A DNA stretch of 64,000 nt from Bacteroidales bacterium. Lineage in GTDB: Bacteria > Bacteroidota > Bacteroidia > Bacteroidales > UBA932. Location of the stretch: contig JAFSMS010000090.1 in NCBI GenBank assembly GCA_017447815.1, forward strand, positions 1 through 64,000, read 5' to 3'. The notes beneath the pieces are model-generated. The model ran no database searches. It saw nothing but the letters and a program-made list of their open reading frames with translations, and was not told the DNA's origin. Shown one piece after another: positions 51,548 to 59,340 of this stretch (position 1 is the first letter of the stretch; every line of letters begins with the position of its first letter). Both the position numbers and the translations under genes were made by a program.

Positions 51548-52504
51548 ATGCCTGTCCCATTTTCTAGACAAGAAGTCAAAGCGCTGTTCGACGGCAAGAA
51601 AGTACTGTCGCAGTTACCGTATCCCAATTTTGGGGACGACACGGAGACGCAGGCCGCCATCGTCGAAGGGTCAGGACGATTGTCCATCTCCGGCGCACAG
51701 GAAAAATACGCGATGGTGGTGGATGGGAACCAACTTCGGCTCACCCGAAGCGGAGAATCCGGCCGATTCATCGTTAAGCCGGCGCCCACCGACCGACGCT
51801 TTTGGCTCAGGGCCGATATGCCTGCCAATGAGTATATTACAATGCGAATAGCCCAAAACGTTTTCGGCATCGAGGTGGCGGCACATGGCCTGTGCTTTCT
51901 TGGGAATGGCGATGCTGTGTATATTACCCGTCGTTTCGATTATCTCCCCGATGGTGGCAAGATTCATATGGAAGATTTTGCCTCGCTGGCCGGTCTTAAT
52001 CGGCAAAATGCCGGAGACGACTACAAATACGACCGTCTGAGCTATGAAGACTGTGCCGATCTTATCCAGAGGTACAGTATTGCTCCTAAAGTGGACCTGC
52101 TCAAGTTCTATCGGTTATTATTGTTCAATTACCTGTTTTGCAACAGTGACGCCCACTTGAAAAATTTTTCGCTCTTTGCGCCCAGCCCCGGAGAGTATAG
52201 GCTGGCCCCGGCCTATGACCTGCTCAACACGCAAATGCACCTGCGTTCGTCCATCTTTGCGCTGGAAAAAGGCCTTTTCAAAGAAGGAACGCCCATTACG
52301 GATACTACGCCCATCGGCCGTCCCCTTTTTGAGGATTTCGGTCGGTGCATTGGACTCTCCGAGATGCTCATTCAGCGGGAGATAGGCCGATTCGCCAAGT
52401 CATATACCGCAGTAGAAGAACTGATTAAGACGAGTCTGCTATCCCCGGAAGCCAAAGAGAGTTATTATAAAGACTACAAGTACAGACAAAGCACCTTGCA
52501 GTAA
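51548..52504 (+). CDS. HipT-like serine/threonine kinase toxin
   Basis: A 318-residue kinase core of the HipA family. The Gly-rich loop reads RLSISGAQEKYAM with Ser46 and Ser48, the paired-Ser SIS form that HipT kinases autophosphorylate. The catalytic loop is FCNSDAHLKNFSL and the metal motif is LAPAYDLLNT. HipT of E. coli O127 phosphorylates tryptophanyl-tRNA synthetase, and HipA the glutamyl enzyme; the target here is unknown. It lacks the N-terminal subdomain, which is coded by the gene before it. hipB follows after 2 bases. Confidence 0.9.
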   Translation: MPVPFSRQEVKALFDGKKVLSQLPYPNFGDDTETQAAIVEGSGRLSISGAQEKYAMVVDGNQLRLTRSGESGRFIVKPAPTDRRFWLRADMPANEYITMRIAQNVFGIEVAAHGLCFLGNGDAVYITRRFDYLPDGGKIHMEDFASLAGLNRQNAGDDYKYDRLSYEDCADLIQRYSIAPKVDLLKFYRLLLFNYLFCNSDAHLKNFSLFAPSPGEYRLAPAYDLLNTQMHLRSSIFALEKGLFKEGTPITDTTPIGRPLFEDFGRCIGLSEMLIQREIGRFAKSYTAVEELIKTSLLSPEAKESYYKDYKYRQSTLQ

Positions 52505-52506
52505 GA

Positions 52507-52713
52507 ATGGAACAGATAGGAATTACGATAAAAGAAAGGCGTAAAGAGTTGGGAATCAATCAGCAAGAACTGGCCGATCTGGCTGCTGTAGGCATCAACT
52601 CCCTTGTGGCCATCGAGCGTGGCAAAGGCAATCCTTCCATGAAAACCTTGCTACGCATATTGGATGTGCTGGGGTTGGAAATAAAACTCTCCCGGGTTTC
52701 GCGGATACCATAA
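52507..52713 (+). CDS. HipB-like XRE-family DNA-binding protein
   Basis: A 68-residue helix-turn-helix protein: ITIKERRKELGINQQELADL, INSLVAIERGKGNPSMKTLL. It likely represses the module by binding the two repeats around the promoter. It is encoded last, whereas hipB comes first in the E. coli hipBA and hipBST operons. Confidence 0.9.
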   Translation: MEQIGITIKERRKELGINQQELADLAAVGINSLVAIERGKGNPSMKTLLRILDVLGLEIKLSRVSRIP

Positions 52714-52739
52714 ACGGCACATAATTCAGCTTTTTTTGC

Positions 52740-52747
52740 TATTTTTG
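52740..52747 (+). promoter_or_regulatory. TATTTTTG -7 element, aspS
   Basis: TAnnTTTG element 39 bases upstream of the aspS ATG, directly after the hipB gene. A small GATTG/CAATC hairpin lies in the leader. Confidence 0.65.
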
Positions 52748-52786
52748 TGGATTGTTACAAAGCAATCGACAAAAACAGCATAAATC

Positions 52787-54559
52787 ATGTACAGAACACA
52801 CACATGCGGCGAGCTCCGCATTCAGAACAAAGGACAGCAGGTGACCCTTGCCGGATGGGTTCAGAAGGCCCGCAAACTGGGCGGAATGACCTTTATCGAC
52901 CTCCGTGACCGTTACGGCATCACCCAACTGGTCGTAGAGGCCGACGCCCCCGCTTCCCTGGTGGAAACCGCCACCTCCCTGGGCCGGGAATTCGTGATCC
53001 AGGTCAAGGGCGAAGTGGTTGAGCGTCAGGCGAAAAACGCCAAGATGCCCACCGGCGACATCGAAATCAAAGTATCGGCCATCAACATCCTGAACAAGAG
53101 CGTGACCCCGCCCTTCACCATCGAGGAAGAGAGCGACGGCGGCGAGGACCTTCGCGCCAAATACCGCTATCTGGACCTTCGCCGCGGCCCGCTGCAGAGG
53201 GCCCTGGCCCTGCGTCACAAAGTGGCCCACGAGGTTCGCAACTACCTGGATGCCAACGGCTTCATGGAAATCGAAACCCCTTACCTGATCAAGAGCACCC
53301 CGGAAGGCGCCCGCGACTTCGTGGTCCCTTCCCGCATGAATCCCGGCCAGTTCTACGCCCTGCCGCAGAGCCCCCAGACCTTCAAGCAGCTCCTGATGGT
53401 GGCCGGCTACGACCGCTACTTCCAGATCGTGCGCTGCTTCCGTGACGAAGACCTCCGTGCCGACCGTCAGCCCGAATTCACCCAGATCGACTGCGAAATG
53501 TCCTTCGTGGAGCAGGAAGACGTCCTGAACATGTTCGAAGGCATGATGCGCACCATCTTCAAGAACGTGCTGGATGTGGACATCCCCAATCCCATGCCCC
53601 GCATGAGCTGGTACGACGCCATGGACAACTACGGCTCCGACAAGCCCGACGTCCGCTTCGGCATGACCATCCACGAAATCACCGACGTGGCCAAGGGCAA
53701 AGGCTTCAGCGTCCTGGACGAGGCCGCCTACATCGGCGCCATCTGCGTCCCCGGCGCGGCCGAATACACCCGCAAGCAGATTGACGAACTCACCGAATGG
53801 GTAAAACGCCCCCAGGTGGGCGCCAAGGGCCTCATTTACGTGAAAGTCAATGCCGACGGCAGTTTCAAATCCTCCATCGACAAATTCTACGGGGCCGATG
53901 ACCTGGCCAAACTGGCCCAGAAGGCCGAGGCCAAGCCCGGCGACCTGATGCTGGTGATGAGCGGCCCTGCCAAGCGCAAAGTGCAGACCATGCTGGGCGT
54001 GCTGCGCCTGGAAATGGGCGGCCGCCTGGGCCTTCGGAGTCCCAAGGAGTTCGCCCCGCTGTGGATTGTGGACTTCCCGCTCCTGGAATGGGACGACGAA
54101 ACCCAGCGCTTCTACGCCATGCACCATCCCTTCACCGCCCCCAAGCCGGAGCACGAGAAGTGGTTCTACAGCGATAAGAAAGAGGACCTGGAGCGCGTCT
54201 GCGCCAACGCCTACGACTTCGTGCTCAACGGCAACGAACTGGGCGGCGGCTCCATCCGTATCCACAATGCCGACATGCAGAAGCGCATGTTCGAGGTGCT
54301 GGGCATCGGCCCCGAAGAGGCCGAATACAAGTTCGGCTTCATCATCAACGCCTTCAAGTTCGGCGCTCCGCCACATGGCGGCCTGGCCTTCGGCTTCGAC
54401 CGCGTCTGCGCCCTCATGGGTGGGCAGGACACCATCCGCGACTACATTGCCTTCCCCAAGAACAACCAGGGCCGCGACGTGATGATTGACTCCCCGTCGG
54501 AAATCGACCAGACCCAGTTGGACGAACTTCAGATTGCCCTGCGTCCCGCCGCAGAATAA
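52787..54559 (+). CDS. aspS: aspartyl-tRNA synthetase
   Basis: Charges tRNA-Asp. The 590-residue class II synthetase has the OB-fold front ([20 protein letters not shown]), motif 2 region ([20 protein letters not shown]), the bacterial insertion domain (about 290-420) and motif 3 [15 protein letters not shown]. Length fits bacterial AspRS. Strong codon bias marks high expression. Hairpin-forming repeats follow it. Confidence 0.97.
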   Translation: MYRTHTCGELRIQNKGQQVTLAGWVQKARKLGGMTFIDLRDRYGITQLVVEADAPASLVETATSLGREFVIQVKGEVVERQAKNAKMPTGDIEIKVSAINILNKSVTPPFTIEEESDGGEDLRAKYRYLDLRRGPLQRALALRHKVAHEVRNYLDANGFMEIETPYLIKSTPEGARDFVVPSRMNPGQFYALPQSPQTFKQLLMVAGYDRYFQIVRCFRDEDLRADRQPEFTQIDCEMSFVEQEDVLNMFEGMMRTIFKNVLDVDIPNPMPRMSWYDAMDNYGSDKPDVRFGMTIHEITDVAKGKGFSVLDEAAYIGAICVPGAAEYTRKQIDELTEWVKRPQVGAKGLIYVKVNADGSFKSSIDKFYGADDLAKLAQKAEAKPGDLMLVMSGPAKRKVQTMLGVLRLEMGGRLGLRSPKEFAPLWIVDFPLLEWDDETQRFYAMHHPFTAPKPEHEKWFYSDKKEDLERVCANAYDFVLNGNELGGGSIRIHNADMQKRMFEVLGIGPEEAEYKFGFIINAFKFGAPPHGGLAFGFDRVCALMGGQDTIRDYIAFPKNNQGRDVMIDSPSEIDQTQLDELQIALRPAAE

Positions 54560-54560
54560 G

Positions 54561-54644
54561 CATCGAGGGGCAAAACAGGCCGATTTTGCCCCGCGATGCC
54601 CCCAACAACCCCCGGTGCGGGGCAAAAAAGGCCCCGATTGCCCC
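54561..54644. repeat. palindromic repeats between aspS and murB
   Basis: CATCGAGGGGCAAAA (54561-54575) pairs with TTTTGCCCCGCGATG (54584-54598) with one mismatch. A related copy follows: GGGGC (54619-54623) to GCCCC (54640-54644), with the shared theme GGGGCAAAA...GATT...GCCCC. No T-run follows either. They may act as RNA stabilisers or be dispersed repeats. Confidence 0.65.
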
Positions 54645-54651
54645 TGACAGT

Positions 54652-55734
54652 ATGGTGACGAAGACTGCATATTTCGACCTTTCCAGCCGGAACACTTTCC
54701 GGATGCGGGTGAAGTGCGCCCTGTTTGTAGAGGTGACGGAAGAGGCCGATCTGGCAGCCCTGGACTGGGACGCCCTGCCCCAGCCGGTGCTGGTGATGGG
54801 CGGCGGCTCCAACCTCCTCTTTACCAAAGACTTTCCCGGCACAGTCCTTCATGTGGCCATCTGTCATTCCTCCCATTCCTGTCATTCCTCCCATTCCTGT
54901 CATTCCTCCCATTCCTGTCATTCTGAGCGAAGCGAAGAATCTGTCACCTGCGGCGCCGGGGTGGTCTTCGACGATTTCTGCGCCTGGGCGGCGTCCGAGG
55001 GCCTCTGGGGCCCCGAAAACCTCTCGCTTATTCCCGGCGAAGTGGGGGCATCGGCCGTGCAGAATATCGGCGCATACGGCGTGGAGGCCAAGGACATCAT
55101 TGCCGGCATCCGGGCCTATGACCGCACCACCGGCCAGTTCGTGGACATCCATCCGGCCGATTGTGCCTACGGCTACCGCACCTCCCGTTTCAAGACGGAG
55201 TGGAAAGGCCGATATGTCATCACCGCCGTCACCTACCGCCTCAGCCGCACGCCGCAGCCCCGCCTGGACTACGGCGGCGTCCGCAAAGCCCTGTCCTGTC
55301 CTGCTGAGCGCAGCGAAGAATCCCTGACCCCGCAAGACATCCGGGAGGCCATCATCGGCATCCGCCGGCAGAAATTGCCCGACCCTGCGGAGGTGGGCAG
55401 CGCCGGCAGTTTCTTCTGCAATCCCGTCATCTCCCGCGAGCACTTCGACCGCATCGTCGCCACCGCTCGCGAGGACAACGGCCCCGCCTATGAAGTGCCG
55501 CATTACGACACCCCGGACGGCATCAAAGTCCCCGCCGCCTGGATGATCGACCAGTGCGGTTTCAAAGGCTGCCGGCAGGGGGGTGCTCAGGTGTATCCCG
55601 GGCAGCCGCTGGTGATTGTAAACGCCACAGGCACAGCGACTCCGCAGGAAATCATCGGCCTGGAGCAGCAGATTATCCAAACGATTGAACGCAAATACGG
55701 TATCACCCTTCATCCCGAGGTAGAACATGTCTAA
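54652..55734 (+). CDS. murB: UDP-N-acetylenolpyruvoylglucosamine reductase with repeat insertions
   Basis: FAD/NADPH enzyme making UDP-MurNAc for peptidoglycan. The 360-residue protein is type I-like: GGGSNLLFTKDFPG, GEVGASAVQNIGAYGVE, the catalytic Ser in GSAGSFFCNPVI, WMIDQCGFKG and the C-terminal LHPEVEHV with the catalytic Glu. Two in-frame insertions are visible: CHSSHS repeated three times followed by SERSEES after VLHV, and SCPAERSEES after VRKAL. Both come from the same DNA repeat family and fall in loops, so activity is probably kept. It overlaps murA by 8 bases. Confidence 0.93.
   Translation: MVTKTAYFDLSSRNTFRMRVKCALFVEVTEEADLAALDWDALPQPVLVMGGGSNLLFTKDFPGTVLHVAICHSSHSCHSSHSCHSSHSCHSERSEESVTCGAGVVFDDFCAWAASEGLWGPENLSLIPGEVGASAVQNIGAYGVEAKDIIAGIRAYDRTTGQFVDIHPADCAYGYRTSRFKTEWKGRYVITAVTYRLSRTPQPRLDYGGVRKALSCPAERSEESLTPQDIREAIIGIRRQKLPDPAEVGSAGSFFCNPVISREHFDRIVATAREDNGPAYEVPHYDTPDGIKVPAAWMIDQCGFKGCRQGGAQVYPGQPLVIVNATGTATPQEIIGLEQQIIQTIERKYGITLHPEVEHV
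54862..54948 (+). repeat. 18-base tandem repeat plus dispersed SERSEES-type repeat inside murB
   Basis: Three exact copies of TGTCATTCCTCCCATTCC (54862-54915) run into TGTCATTCTGAGCGAAGCG (54916-54934), AAGAATC and then TGTCA. The latter core is a repeat I recognise from many bacterial genomes, whose translation reads SERSEES. The tandem unit shares the TGTCATT start of the core, so it may have grown from it by slippage. Confidence 0.85.
55291..55326 (+). repeat. second SERSEES-type repeat inside murB
   Basis: TGTCCTGCTGAGCGCAGCG followed by AAGAATC, a diverged copy of the repeat at 54916, in the same orientation and reading frame (AERSEES). It lies in the loop between VRKAL and LTPQDIREA. 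Confidence 0.8.
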
Positions 55735-57034
55735 ATTTATCATCGAAGGCGGACACAAACTGTCCGGAACCATTACCCCGCAGGGCGCCAAGAACGAAGC
55801 CCTGGAAGTAATCAGCGCCGTGCTCCTGACCAGCGAGCCCGTCACCATCAGCAACATTCCGGAGATTCTGGACGTGAAGAACCTCATGGAACTGCTGCAG
55901 AACATGGGCGTCAAAGTGACCCGCCTCGCCAAGGGCATGTACACCTTCCAGGCCGATGAGGTGGACACCGCCTACATCGAGACCGAAGAGTTTGTGGCCA
56001 AGTGCGCCAAACTTCGCGGCTCGGTAATGGTGGTGGGACCGCTGCTGTCCCGTTTCGGCCATGCCTGGTTTGCCAAGCCGGGCGGAGACAAGATCGGCCG
56101 GCGCAGGGTGGACACCCACCTGGACGGCATGGTGAAACTGGGGGCCGAAATGTCCTACGATCCTTCCCGCCGCGCTTTCCACCTGACGCAGGAAGGCCGC
56201 CTCACGGGCCGCTACATGCTGCTGGACGAGGCATCCGTCACCGGTACGGCCAACATCGTGATGGCCGCCGTGCTGGCCAAGGGGACCACCACCATCTACA
56301 ACGCGGCCTGCGAACCGTATCTGCAGCAACTCTGCAAGATGCTCAACCGCATGGGCGCTTTCATCGACGGCGTGGGGTCCAATCTCCTGCGCATCCATGG
56401 CGTGGAGGCCCTGCACGGCACGTTGCACAAGATCCTGCCCGACATGATCGAGGTGGGCTCCTTTATCGGCATGGCTGCCATCTGCCAGAGCAGCATCATC
56501 ATCAAAAACGTCTCCTATTACGACCTGGGCATCATTCCCGACGCCTTCCGCCGCCTGGGCATCAAACTGGAGCAGCAGGGAGACGACATCTACGTCCCCG
56601 CGCAGGACAGTTACGAAATCGACTCCTTCCTGGACGGCTCCATCATGACTCTGGCCGATGCCCCCTGGCCCGGCCTCACCCCGGACCTGTTGTCCGTGAT
56701 GCTGGTGGTGGCCACCCAGTGCAAGGGCAGCGTGCTCATTCATCAGAAGATGTTCGAGAGCCGCCTGTTCTTCGTGGACCGTCTCATCGACATGGGCGCC
56801 CAGATTATCCTCTGCGACCCGCACCGGGCGGTGGTGATCGGCCACGACCACCGCATCACCCTCAAGGCCGCGCGGCTGGTGTCGCCGGATATCCGTGCCG
56901 GTATCGCCATGCTCCTGGCCGCCATGAGCGCCCGGGGCACCTCCACCATCGACAACATCGAGCAGATTGACCGCGGTTACGAAGACATCGAAGGCCGCCT
57001 CAATGCCCTCGGGGCGCATATTACCCGTGCGTAG
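55727..57034 (+). CDS. murA: UDP-GlcNAc 1-carboxyvinyltransferase with Cys-to-Asp active site
   Basis: Catalyses the first committed step of peptidoglycan synthesis. The 435-residue protein starts KFIIEGGHKLSGTITPQGAK, with the conserved Lys-Asn pair in GAKNEAL, and ends with IDRGYEDIEGRL. The active-site loop reads PGGDKIGRRRVDTH: Asp121 replaces the Cys (Cys115 in E. coli) that fosfomycin alkylates. Such enzymes work but resist fosfomycin. murB overlaps it upstream by 8 bases, coupling consecutive steps. Confidence 0.96.
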   Translation: MSKFIIEGGHKLSGTITPQGAKNEALEVISAVLLTSEPVTISNIPEILDVKNLMELLQNMGVKVTRLAKGMYTFQADEVDTAYIETEEFVAKCAKLRGSVMVVGPLLSRFGHAWFAKPGGDKIGRRRVDTHLDGMVKLGAEMSYDPSRRAFHLTQEGRLTGRYMLLDEASVTGTANIVMAAVLAKGTTTIYNAACEPYLQQLCKMLNRMGAFIDGVGSNLLRIHGVEALHGTLHKILPDMIEVGSFIGMAAICQSSIIIKNVSYYDLGIIPDAFRRLGIKLEQQGDDIYVPAQDSYEIDSFLDGSIMTLADAPWPGLTPDLLSVMLVVATQCKGSVLIHQKMFESRLFFVDRLIDMGAQIILCDPHRAVVIGHDHRITLKAARLVSPDIRAGIAMLLAAMSARGTSTIDNIEQIDRGYEDIEGRLNALGAHITRA

Positions 57035-57110
57035 CCGTTACATGGCCAAGTCAAAATACGTCCGCTTACCGTGCTGGCCGGTATCGAATGGCGTTTTTGA
57101 TTTTTTTTAC

Positions 57111-57118
57111 TAATTTTG
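57111..57118 (+). promoter_or_regulatory. TAATTTTG -7 element, aminotransferase
   Basis: TAnnTTTG element seven bases before the ATG at 57126; a T-rich tract lies upstream. Leaderless transcription is predicted. Confidence 0.7.
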
Positions 57119-57125
57119 TAGTTTG

Positions 57126-58292
57126 ATGGACTACAGCAAATACTTTTCGGCCGATGTACCTTCTTTCCTGCGCTCGCCCGTGCGGGAAATTTTCCGCAAG
57201 GTGGACCTTTCGGCCATTTGTTCCTTCGCGGGCGGATATCCGGCGGCGTGCACGTTTCCGCTGGCCGATATCCCCGGCCTCACGGAGCGTGTGTTGGCCA
57301 AATACGGCACCAAGGCGCTGCAGTACGGTGCCACGCAGGGCGTTCCGGAACTGCGGGAACTGATTGCTTCCCGCTATGGCGTGCCCGTTTCGCAGGTGCA
57401 GATCACCACGTCGTCCCAGCAGGGGATCGACGTGTGTTCGCGGGTGTTCCTGGACCCCGGCGACGTAGTGCTGGCCAGCAACCCCGTCTATCTGGGCGCC
57501 CTGCAAAGTTTCAAGGCCTATCGGGCCGATGTGAGGGATATCCCCTCGGGTGATGCCTCCGACGGGTACTTGTCCGGGGGTGGACAAGCCCCCAAATTCA
57601 TCTATGTGATACCGGATTTCAACAATCCTACCGGAAAGACGCTGACCCTGACGGAGCGGGAAAGACTGGTGGCCCTGGCCCGGGAACTGGACTGCCTCAT
57701 CGTGGAGGACAGCCCGTACCGCGAACTGCGCTACTCCGGCGAGGCGGTGCCCACCATCCGTTCGATGGCGCCGGAACGCACGCTGCAACTGGGCAGTTTC
57801 TCCAAGATTTTTGCACCGGGGTTCCGGCTGGGGTGGATCATCGGCCCGGAACCGCTGCTGGAGCAGATTTACGTGTGCAAACAGTGCCTGGACCTTTGTC
57901 CGCCGGTGCTGGACCAGTACCTGGCGGCCGAATTCTTGGGCTCCGGACTGCTGGACGCCAATTTGCAGAAGACCATTGCGGAGTACCGCCGCCGGCGCGA
58001 CCTCATGGTCTCCCTGCTGGAAAAATACATGCCGGCGGGCGTTACCTGGACCTATCCGGAAGGCGGCCTGTTCCTCTGGCTTACGCTGCCGCCCGCCGTG
58101 GATACCGTGGCGCTGTACGACCGTGCCCTCGCCGCCGGCGTGGCCTATGTGGCCGGCTCCTTCTTCTACACGGACGGCAGCCACCGCAACACCATGCGCC
58201 TGAACTTCTCCTTCGTGGACGAAGCCAAGATGGAACCGGGAATCCGTCTCCTAGTTTCCCTCCTCGGTGGCAACCAAGTTCCTGATTGTTAG
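57126..58292 (+). CDS. PLP-dependent aminotransferase, class I/II (LysN/MocR-like)
   Basis: A 388-residue fold-type I aminotransferase: FAGGYPAACTFP, QYGATQGVPELRELIA, PDFNNPTGKTL, EDSPYRELRY and the PLP-lysine motif LGSFSKIFAPGFRLGW. It resembles 2-aminoadipate/aromatic aminotransferases more than DapL. dapF follows, so a role in lysine or diaminopimelate metabolism is possible, but substrate is not readable. A small palindrome (57569-57588) codes part of the segment DGYLSGGGQAPK before the PDFNNPTG motif. Confidence 0.85.
   Translation: MDYSKYFSADVPSFLRSPVREIFRKVDLSAICSFAGGYPAACTFPLADIPGLTERVLAKYGTKALQYGATQGVPELRELIASRYGVPVSQVQITTSSQQGIDVCSRVFLDPGDVVLASNPVYLGALQSFKAYRADVRDIPSGDASDGYLSGGGQAPKFIYVIPDFNNPTGKTLTLTERERLVALARELDCLIVEDSPYRELRYSGEAVPTIRSMAPERTLQLGSFSKIFAPGFRLGWIIGPEPLLEQIYVCKQCLDLCPPVLDQYLAAEFLGSGLLDANLQKTIAEYRRRRDLMVSLLEKYMPAGVTWTYPEGGLFLWLTLPPAVDTVALYDRALAAGVAYVAGSFFYTDGSHRNTMRLNFSFVDEAKMEPGIRLLVSLLGGNQVPDC
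57569..57588 (+). repeat. small palindrome inside aminotransferase gene
   Basis: CTTGTCC and GGACAAG flank GGGGGT. It codes YLSGGGQA in a surface-type loop. It may be a short insertion or chance. Confidence 0.4.
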
Positions 58293-58295
58293 ATA

Positions 58296-58330
58296 TTTAC
58301 GTACAATCCTCTGCGCAAAATGAGCAGAGG
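58296..58330. repeat. flanking repeat copy 1, before dapF
   Basis: The first 25 bases are identical to the start of copy 2 at 59264. CCTCTGC (58308-58314) and GCAGAGG (58324-58330) form a hairpin. No T-run follows. Confidence 0.75.
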
Positions 58331-58349
58331 AATATACACAACACATTGA

Positions 58350-59255
58350 ATGATAGAGAGTTACAAATCACGGATTTTTAAGTTTTCCGGTGCGGGGAAC
58401 GATTTTGTGGTGCTGGACGGCCGACAGGGGGGCATGGAGCCCTTCCGCGAGCCGGGCAGGATCGGCGCATTGTGCCGCGAGTACCATACGGACGGGCTCA
58501 TGATTCTGACCCGTCCCGTCCTGGACCGCTCCGACCGGCCCGTTTCCCCGGACTTCGTGATGGAATTCTACAACCCCGACGGTTCCGGCGGCATGATGTG
58601 CGGCAACGGCGGGCGCTGCATCGTGGCCTTTGCCGATTATCTCGGCATCCTTCCGGCCGACGGCCGCACCTACCGCTTCCTCGCCCCGGACGGCGATCAT
58701 ATCGCGGAAATCCTCTCGAAAGAGCATTCCGCTCACTGGACGGTTCGGCTGAAAATGATTGATGTTCACGGAATTACGCCCATGAAAGGCGGTTATTTCC
58801 TGAATACCGGCACAAGGCATTTCGTAAAATTCACGACCGGGGTGGACGGCCTGGACATGGAGGCCGATGCCAAGCCGCTCCGTTGGGATCCAGCCTTCCA
58901 GCCGGAAGGCACCAACGTGAATTTTGTGGAAGTCCGCTCCGACGGCCTTCACGTCCGCACTTTTGAAAAGGGCGTGGAAGGGGAGACGCTTGCGTGCGGC
59001 ACCGGCCTCACGGCATCGGCCCTGGCCGCCTGCAAGGCCGGCATCCCTTGTTCCTCCGGAGCGGAGCAGCCCATGGGGTCCGGGGAATCAGGCCCCCGGA
59101 ATGCCGAAGACAAGACGGTATCGCAGGCGGTGTACCGCCTGCAATGCCGCCGCGGCGACTGGCTCCAGGTATGTTTCCGTCCGGGTCCCGATGACCGCTT
59201 CTCCGAGGTTTACCTCACCGGTCCCGCCGAACTGGTGGCCGTTAATCCCTTATAG
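58350..59255 (+). CDS. dapF: diaminopimelate epimerase with insertion
   Basis: Converts LL- to meso-diaminopimelate for lysine and peptidoglycan. The 301-residue protein starts FKFSGAGNDFVVLDG and has both catalytic Cys sites, GGMMCGNGGRCIVAFA and TLACGTGLTASALAA. After KAGI about 28 residues (CSSGAEQPMGSGESG and following) separate this from YRLQCRRGDWLQV. Relatives have only a short turn there, and the DNA is palindromic. The frame is intact. Two copies of an intergenic repeat flank the gene. Confidence 0.94.
   Translation: MIESYKSRIFKFSGAGNDFVVLDGRQGGMEPFREPGRIGALCREYHTDGLMILTRPVLDRSDRPVSPDFVMEFYNPDGSGGMMCGNGGRCIVAFADYLGILPADGRTYRFLAPDGDHIAEILSKEHSAHWTVRLKMIDVHGITPMKGGYFLNTGTRHFVKFTTGVDGLDMEADAKPLRWDPAFQPEGTNVNFVEVRSDGLHVRTFEKGVEGETLACGTGLTASALAACKAGIPCSSGAEQPMGSGESGPRNAEDKTVSQAVYRLQCRRGDWLQVCFRPGPDDRFSEVYLTGPAELVAVNPL
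59046..59142 (+). repeat. in-frame palindromic insertion within dapF
   Basis: TCCGGGG (59079-59085) pairs with CCCCGGA (59094-59100), and GCAGGCGGT (59123-59131) with ACCGCCTGC (59134-59142). They span the extra segment between the second catalytic Cys motif and the last beta-strands of DapF. Confidence 0.6.
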
Positions 59256-59263
59256 CACAGTTG

Positions 59264-59305
59264 TTTACGTACAATCCTCTGCGCAAAAAGCGCAGAGGAT
59301 TGTAC
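59264..59305. repeat. flanking repeat copy 2, after dapF
   Basis: Shares its first 25 bases with copy 1. The arms at 59269-59284 and 59290-59305 form a perfect 16-bp stem around AAAAA. No T-run follows, so it is more like a REP-type element than an intrinsic terminator. Confidence 0.8.
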
Positions 59306-59340
59306 AGAAGTAGTTGAAACAGAGAGAGATAAGAATCACT

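Noticed and set aside
54862..54934. CRISPR-like array in murB
   Set aside because: Units are 18 bases long and contiguous without spacers, lie inside a coding frame, and no cas genes are near.
54652..55734. murB as a pseudogene because of the repeat insertions
   Set aside because: Both insertions keep the frame, and all catalytic and FAD-binding motifs are present.
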